A DNA stretch of 18,807 nt from CALNYS01 sp964639935 (GTDB taxonomy: Bacteria > Planctomycetota > Phycisphaerae > Phycisphaerales > UBA1924): assembly GCA_964639935.1 (NCBI GenBank), contig CAZXGT010000033.1, positions 1-18,807 of the forward strand. Reading direction: 5' to 3'. Below are positions 15,473 to 18,807 of this stretch, piece by piece; the first letter of the stretch is position 1, and every line of letters begins with the position of its first letter. The notes beneath the pieces are model-generated. The model was not told the origin of the DNA. It saw only the letters and a program-made list of their open reading frames with translations, and did no database searches. The translations under genes and the position numbers were made by a program.

Positions 15473-16441
15473 ATGGCTGAGCTGACGCTCGTTCAGGCGA
15501 TCAATCTGGCGCTCGCCCAGGAGATGGAATCGGACGACCGCGTGGTGATTCTCGGCGAGGACGTCGGGAAGAACGGCGGCGTGTTCCGCGTGACCGAGGG
15601 CCTGCAGGAGCGTTTCGGCGAGGACCGGGTGGTCGATACGCCGCTCGCCGAGTCGGGCATCGTCGCAACGGCGATCGGGCTCGCGATGAACGGGATGCGG
15701 CCGGTGCCGGAGATCCAGTTCGAGGGATTCCTCGGGCCGGCGTACGACCAGATCGTGCATCACGCCGGGCGGTATCGCACGCGTTCGCGCGGCGCGATCA
15801 CGGCGCCGATGACGATTCGCGTGCCTGTGGGCGGCGGGATCCACGCGCCGGAGCTGCACTCGGACTCGCCCGAGGCGATCTACGCGCACCATCCGGGGAT
15901 CAAGGTGGTGATGCCGTCGTCGCCGTACGACGCGAAGGGGCTTCTTCTTTCCGCGATCCGCGATCCGGACCCGGTGATGTTCTTCGAGCCCAAGCGGATC
16001 TACCGCGCGTTCCGCGAGGAGGTCCCGGAGGACGACTACACGGTGCCGATCGGCAAGGCGAAGGTCATCGAGGAGGGCGAGGACGTCACGGTGGTGTCGT
16101 GGGGCGCTCCGGTGATCCAGTGCATCAAGGCGATGGACGAGGTCGAATCGAGCGTCGAGCTGATCGATCTGCGAACGATCTACCCGTGGGACATCGAGAC
16201 GGTCGTCGAGAGCGTGAGCAAGACCGGGCGGTGCGTGGTGGTTCACGAGGCGGCGCGAACGGCAGGCTACGGCGCGGAGATCGCGACGACGATCCAGGAG
16301 CGCTGCTTCCTGCATCTCGAGGCGCCGGTGCAGCGGGTAACGGGCTTCGACACCGTGATGCCGTACTACAAGCTCGAGATGGATTATCTGCCCGAGGCGC
16401 CGCGGATCGTTGAGGCGATTGACGCCTGCGCGGCGTACTAG
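15473..16441 (+). CDS. pdhB: 2-oxo acid dehydrogenase E1 component, beta subunit
   Basis: Partner of E1-alpha in the alpha2-beta2 decarboxylase, 322 residues, full length. Landmarks are the N-terminal ALAQEMESDDRVVILGEDVG, then VTEGLQERFG, VVDTPLAESGIVATAIGLA with the ThDP-contacting E60, EIQFEGFLGPAYDQIV, VPVGGGIHAPELHSDSPEA and the C-terminal transketolase domain with VVVHEAARTAGYGAEIA. GAGGA at 15459-15463 precedes the ATG by 9 bases. It lies 54 bases after E1-alpha with no promoter-like box between, so one mRNA is likely. Unusually, E2 does not follow directly: two minus-strand genes intervene. The substrate question (pyruvate or branched-chain keto acids) is the same as for E1-alpha. Confidence 0.94.
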   Translation: MAELTLVQAINLALAQEMESDDRVVILGEDVGKNGGVFRVTEGLQERFGEDRVVDTPLAESGIVATAIGLAMNGMRPVPEIQFEGFLGPAYDQIVHHAGRYRTRSRGAITAPMTIRVPVGGGIHAPELHSDSPEAIYAHHPGIKVVMPSSPYDAKGLLLSAIRDPDPVMFFEPKRIYRAFREEVPEDDYTVPIGKAKVIEEGEDVTVVSWGAPVIQCIKAMDEVESSVELIDLRTIYPWDIETVVESVSKTGRCVVVHEAARTAGYGAEIATTIQERCFLHLEAPVQRVTGFDTVMPYYKLEMDYLPEAPRIVEAIDACAAY

Positions 16442-16444
16442 CTC

Positions 16445-16465
16445 GCGACCGAGACGAACGGTCGC
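16445..16465 (+). terminator. Hairpin just after the E1-beta stop
   Basis: GCGACCG (16445-16451) and CGGTCGC (16459-16465) form a perfect 7-bp stem with a 7-base loop, 4 bases after the stop. No T-run follows, so intrinsic termination is uncertain; it may protect the 3' end of the mRNA. Confidence 0.35.
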
Positions 16466-16525
16466 CTCGTCCGCGGCACCCGCGCCTCCGAGGTCGTCCG
16501 TTGGCCGCCCGACCTTCTCCGTATG

Positions 16526-16559
16526 AAAAGGGGCCCGCCCGGTTTCCCGAGCGGGCCCC
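16526..16559 (-). terminator. Rho-independent terminator of the cysteine-rich gene
   Basis: Arms 16530-16542 and 16547-16559 form a 13-bp, almost all G-C stem with one mismatch and a TTTC loop. On the minus strand TTTT follows (complement of 16526-16529), so it ends the minus-strand cysteine-rich transcript. Being very stable, it may also stop readthrough from E1-beta on the plus strand. Confidence 0.82.
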
Positions 16560-16592
16560 GGTCTTCTGAGCGACGACTCGCCGCGACGGCGA

Positions 16593-16808
16593 TCAGTCGT
16601 CGCAGCACGTGCAGGCGACGTCGCAGCAGCAGGCGCTGCAGCACTCGTCGGTGCAGCAGGCGTCATCGCAGCAGCAATCGTCGCAGCTGCAGGAGCCCGC
16701 GCAGCACGAGCAGGACGCCGCCGCGGGCGCCGGAACGACGGGCGTAGGGGCCGCGGCGAAGAGGAAAGCCGCGGGCGCGGCGATCAGCAGTGACTTAAGC
16801 GTGAACAT
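16593..16808 (-). CDS. Small secreted cysteine-rich protein
   Basis: 71-residue protein not matched to a named family. MFTLKSLLIAAPAAFLFAAAP followed by a Pro/Ala stretch (TPVVPAPAAA) looks like an export signal. The last 40 residues hold 18 cysteines in pairs and triplets (SCSCC, CSCDDCCCDDACC, DECCSACCC, CTCC) and eight aspartates, with no aromatic and almost no hydrophobic residues. The start is firm: AGGAGAT at 16813-16819 lies 4 bases before the ATG, and a strong terminator follows the stop. The composition suggests metal binding, as in metallothioneins, but outside the cytoplasm, or a disulfide-packed surface protein. All cysteines are TGC, making the tract an imperfect TGC-rich repeat. 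I infer no specific metal. Confidence 0.8.
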   Translation of the reverse strand: MFTLKSLLIAAPAAFLFAAAPTPVVPAPAAASCSCCAGSCSCDDCCCDDACCTDECCSACCCDVACTCCDD

Positions 16809-16820
16809 GGTGATCTCCTT

Positions 16821-16837
16821 CGGCTCAAGCTGAGCCG
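16821..16837 (-). promoter_or_regulatory. Inverted repeat beside the ribosome site of the cysteine-rich gene
   Basis: CGGCTCA-AGC-TGAGCCG, a perfect 7-bp stem with a 3-base loop, ends 1 base before the AGGAGAT ribosome site on the minus strand. A -10-like TATTCA lies about 15 bases further upstream (complement of 16852-16857). It may be a repressor operator or an mRNA stem-loop affecting translation. Confidence 0.5.
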
Positions 16838-16916
16838 GTGGTGATTGGTGTTGAATAGCGGAGCCGCGAGCCAGGACGTCCGGCCGCAGCGGTACATGCA
16901 TCGCCTGGGAGATCGA

Positions 16917-17288
16917 TCAGGCGATGGGGACCGGTGGGTCCGGCGCGAGCGCCAGGGAGTCGGCTCGCTGGTTGCTCGGTCGGGGGAGCGGGTCGCGTGC
17001 GCGGTCGTCGGTGTGTAGGGCGAGGATCCGCGATGTAGCAACGCTCGTCTTGGCGATGAGGCAGCAGATCGGGACGCAGCGGCCGGAGTCGTCCGTCGGG
17101 CAGCACGGTCGATCGTGGGCGTCGCCCGGACTCTCGGCGGGCGCGCCGCAGGCGGATGACTGCGACATCGGGCAGCAACCGGTCGCCCCGGGCGACGTCG
17201 CGATAATCGGTTCCGCGGGCCGCGCGAGCCCCGAGAAGGGAAGCGCGAGAATCGCGGCGACCAAGATGGGTAGGAGGACTTCGCGCAT
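16917..17288 (-). CDS. Putative secreted cysteine-containing protein
   Basis: Possible 123-residue exported protein of unknown family. MREVLLPILVAAILALPFSGLA is a good signal peptide. The middle has eight cysteines, six of them in pairs (GCCPMSQSSAC, RPCCPTDDSGRC, PICCLIAKT), and the last 40 residues are Pro/Arg/Asp-rich and probably disordered. The start at 17288 is chosen because the signal peptide begins there; an extension upstream is Arg-rich and implausible. No Shine-Dalgarno is visible, but a -10-like GATACT (complement of 17298-17303) lies just 9 bases before the ATG, which would give an almost leaderless mRNA. It shares strand and cysteine-pair character with the downstream cysteine-rich gene 108 bases away. 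CCPM-type motifs occur in heavy-metal-related proteins, only a hint. Confidence 0.55.
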   Translation of the reverse strand: MREVLLPILVAAILALPFSGLARPAEPIIATSPGATGCCPMSQSSACGAPAESPGDAHDRPCCPTDDSGRCVPICCLIAKTSVATSRILALHTDDRARDPLPRPSNQRADSLALAPDPPVPIA

Positions 17289-17393
17289 CTGGAGGTAGTA
17301 TCGAAGCGCACCGAGGGGGTGGCAAGCGCGCCGTTGAGTTATCGGGCGATCCGGTGGGCGGTCTGTGCGGGTGCGCCGGGCGGCGGGTTGGGC

Positions 17394-17399
17394 TATTCT
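17394..17399 (+). promoter_or_regulatory. Possible -10 box (TATTCT) of the E2 gene
   Basis: TATTCT in GGGCTATTCTATAGGG, 71 bases before the E2 start and divergent from the minus-strand pair. Since E2 is cut off from E1-beta by two opposite genes and a strong hairpin, it needs its own promoter; this is the best candidate. No clear -35. Confidence 0.35.
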
Positions 17400-17470
17400 A
17401 TAGGGCCTGCGCGGTCGCTTTCGGGCGACGGCGCCGATCCCGCTCACCCCTGCTTTTGAGGCGACTGACC

Positions 17471-18807
17471 ATGGGCCACGCGACGTCTTCGGATCCGAAT
17501 GTCTTCATCCTGCCGGACCTGGGCGAGGGCGTCCACGAGGCCGAGATGATCTCGTGGAAGGTCAAGCCGGGCGACGAGGTGCAGGAGCACCAGACGCTCG
17601 CGGAGATGGAGACGGACAAGGCGCTGGTCGAGGTCCCGAGCCCCCGGGATGGGGTGATCAAGGAACTCCACGGCGAGGAAGGCGAGATCCTCAAGGTGGG
17701 GAACCCGCTCGTGACCTATGAGGGCGACGGCGGCGTGAGCGAGAGCGGGAAGGCGACTCCAGAGGCGGCGCCGACGGCGCAGGGCGAGGTCGCCTCCGAG
17801 GAGCAGGTCCCGGACCCGACGGGCGAGGCGCAGGCCGATCGGAAGGATGCGGGGACCGTCGTCGGCGCGGTGTCGGATGAGCCGCTCATGCCGGCGAGCG
17901 AGGGCAAGGCGCTGGCGACGCCGGCGGTTCGGCGTCTGGCGCGGGATCTGGGCGTCGATATCGATTCGATCCGGGGCTCCGGCTTCGGCGGTCGGGTCAC
18001 CGCGAAGGACGTGAAGGCGGCGAGCGAAGGGGGCGCCCCCAGCCCCTCTTCAGGAGAGAGAGGCGGGCGGGACGCGGCCGCCGGCGGGAGCGATGCAAGC
18101 GTCAGCGCGGCCGGGCAGACGGCGGCGAAGCCGACGATGCCGAGCACCGCGCCCCCCTCGGGCGTCGCGTCGACGCCCGCTCCGCCGCCCGAGCGCGTGA
18201 CGGTTCCGGCGCCGGCGCCGGGGTCGACGCAGGTCATCCCCTTCCGCGGCGTGCGCCGGACGATCGCTGGCAAGCTGCGGGCGTCGGTGAACGCGGCGGT
18301 TCACTTCACGGTGATGGACGAGGCGGACGTCTCGCAGCTTGACGTCGTGCGGAAGCGCACGGCGGCGGCGAGCGGGGAGAAGCTGTCGTACCTGCCGTTC
18401 GTGATCTCGGCGTGCGCCCGAGCGCTGCGGGACTTCCCGGCGCTCAACGCGCGGGTGGACGACGACAACGAGCAGATCGTTCGGCACAGCTCGATCCACA
18501 TCGGCATGGCGGCGGACACGGAGCACGGGCTGACCGTGCCGGTGATCGGCGACGCCGACACGATGGGCGTACTCCAGATCGGGCGGGCGATCGTGCAATT
18601 GGCCAGCGCGGCTCGCGATCGGACCATCCCGCGCGAACAGCTGACGGGCTCGACCTTCACGGTGAGCAACGTGGGGTCGCACGCCGGGAAGTTCGCGACG
18701 CCGATCATCAACTACCCGGAGGTGGGCATCCTCGGGGTGGGGCGGGCGCGCGAGGCGGTGATCGCCAAGAACGGCGGGATCTTCGTGGCGAAGGTGCTGC
18801 CGCTGAG
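17471..18807 (+). CDS. pdhC: 2-oxo acid dehydrogenase E2 (dihydrolipoyl acyltransferase), 3' partial
   Basis: Lipoyl acyltransferase core of the complex. The frame is open from ATG 17471 to the window end (445 codons), so the stop lies outside. Domains in order: one lipoyl domain (10-85) with the lipoylated lysine K50 in EMETDKALVEV; a long Ala/Pro/Ser/Glu-rich linker; the E1/E3-binding domain with ATPAVRRLARDLGVDIDSI and GSGFGGRVTAKDVKAA; a second Ala/Pro linker; and the catalytic domain starting at IPFRGVRRTIAGKL, with NYPEVGILGVGR near the edge. The catalytic HxxxDG motif would lie just beyond the window. GAGG at 17458-17461 precedes the ATG. Product of E1 is passed to CoA here. An E3 gene is not seen. 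Confidence 0.93.
   Translation, partial: MGHATSSDPNVFILPDLGEGVHEAEMISWKVKPGDEVQEHQTLAEMETDKALVEVPSPRDGVIKELHGEEGEILKVGNPLVTYEGDGGVSESGKATPEAAPTAQGEVASEEQVPDPTGEAQADRKDAGTVVGAVSDEPLMPASEGKALATPAVRRLARDLGVDIDSIRGSGFGGRVTAKDVKAASEGGAPSPSSGERGGRDAAAGGSDASVSAAGQTAAKPTMPSTAPPSGVASTPAPPPERVTVPAPAPGSTQVIPFRGVRRTIAGKLRASVNAAVHFTVMDEADVSQLDVVRKRTAAASGEKLSYLPFVISACARALRDFPALNARVDDDNEQIVRHSSIHIGMAADTEHGLTVPVIGDADTMGVLQIGRAIVQLASAARDRTIPREQLTGSTFTVSNVGSHAGKFATPIINYPEVGILGVGRAREAVIAKNGGIFVAKVLPL

Noticed and set aside
16609..16833. Plus-strand glutamine-rich frame (QQQ/SQLQ repeats)
   Set aside because: It is the reverse complement of the TGC cysteine codons of the minus-strand secreted protein; that gene has a signal peptide, ribosome site and terminator, while the plus frame has none.
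1..18807. CRISPR arrays, tRNA/rRNA genes, insertion sequences, phage genes
   Set aside because: No regularly spaced direct repeats, no cloverleaf-like or rRNA stretches, no transposase or integrase motifs were seen in any frame.

Overview
This window looks like the chromosome of a high-GC planctomycete, probably of the class Phycisphaerae. The main pointer is a secreted protein on the minus strand ending in a PTPGAAALLG-type segment, a short hydrophobic stretch and RRRR, a PEP-CTERM-like tail common in that group. TTG/GTG starts, 4-bp stop/start overlaps and the content of the metabolic genes fit, but no rRNA or other phylogenetic marker is present, so this placement is an inference.

Layout. 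(1) Bases 1-3214, plus strand: a tight four-gene unit for building a haem-copper oxidase: heme O synthase (5' end outside the window), an ABC ATPase, an ABC-2 permease and a SCO-type copper lipoprotein. (2) 3326-3937, minus strand: the PEP-CTERM-like secreted protein with its own intrinsic terminator. (3) 4238-13053: acyl-CoA catabolism. A methylcrotonyl-CoA-carboxylase-type beta subunit is followed by a GntR/FCD repressor-type regulator on the minus strand. Divergent from the regulator are an ATP-grasp protein, HMG-CoA lyase and two crotonase-fold proteins, in an almost gapless run. A second unit holds a FadJ-like enoyl-CoA hydratase and a 660-residue VLCAD-type acyl-CoA dehydrogenase. (4) 13162-18807: leucine dehydrogenase, then E1-alpha, E1-beta and (cut by the window end) E2 of a 2-oxo acid dehydrogenase complex. 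Two small secreted cysteine-containing genes on the minus strand sit between E1-beta and E2.

How the genes fit together. Leucine dehydrogenase deaminates branched-chain amino acids; the E1/E2 complex can convert the keto acids to acyl-CoAs; the carboxylase, a methylglutaconyl-CoA hydratase candidate and HMG-CoA lyase are the late steps of leucine breakdown. Two parts are absent: the biotin-carrying carboxylase alpha subunit, and an isovaleryl-CoA dehydrogenase with the IVD-type catalytic base. An almost perfect 15-bp palindrome lies between the GntR gene and its divergent neighbour and is the obvious candidate operator.

Most interesting items: the GntR/operator pair as a candidate leucine-catabolism switch; the DcsG-like ATP-grasp protein embedded in the pathway; three neighbouring crotonases keeping two, one and none of the catalytic glutamates; and a 71-residue secreted protein with 18 cysteines in its last 40 residues.
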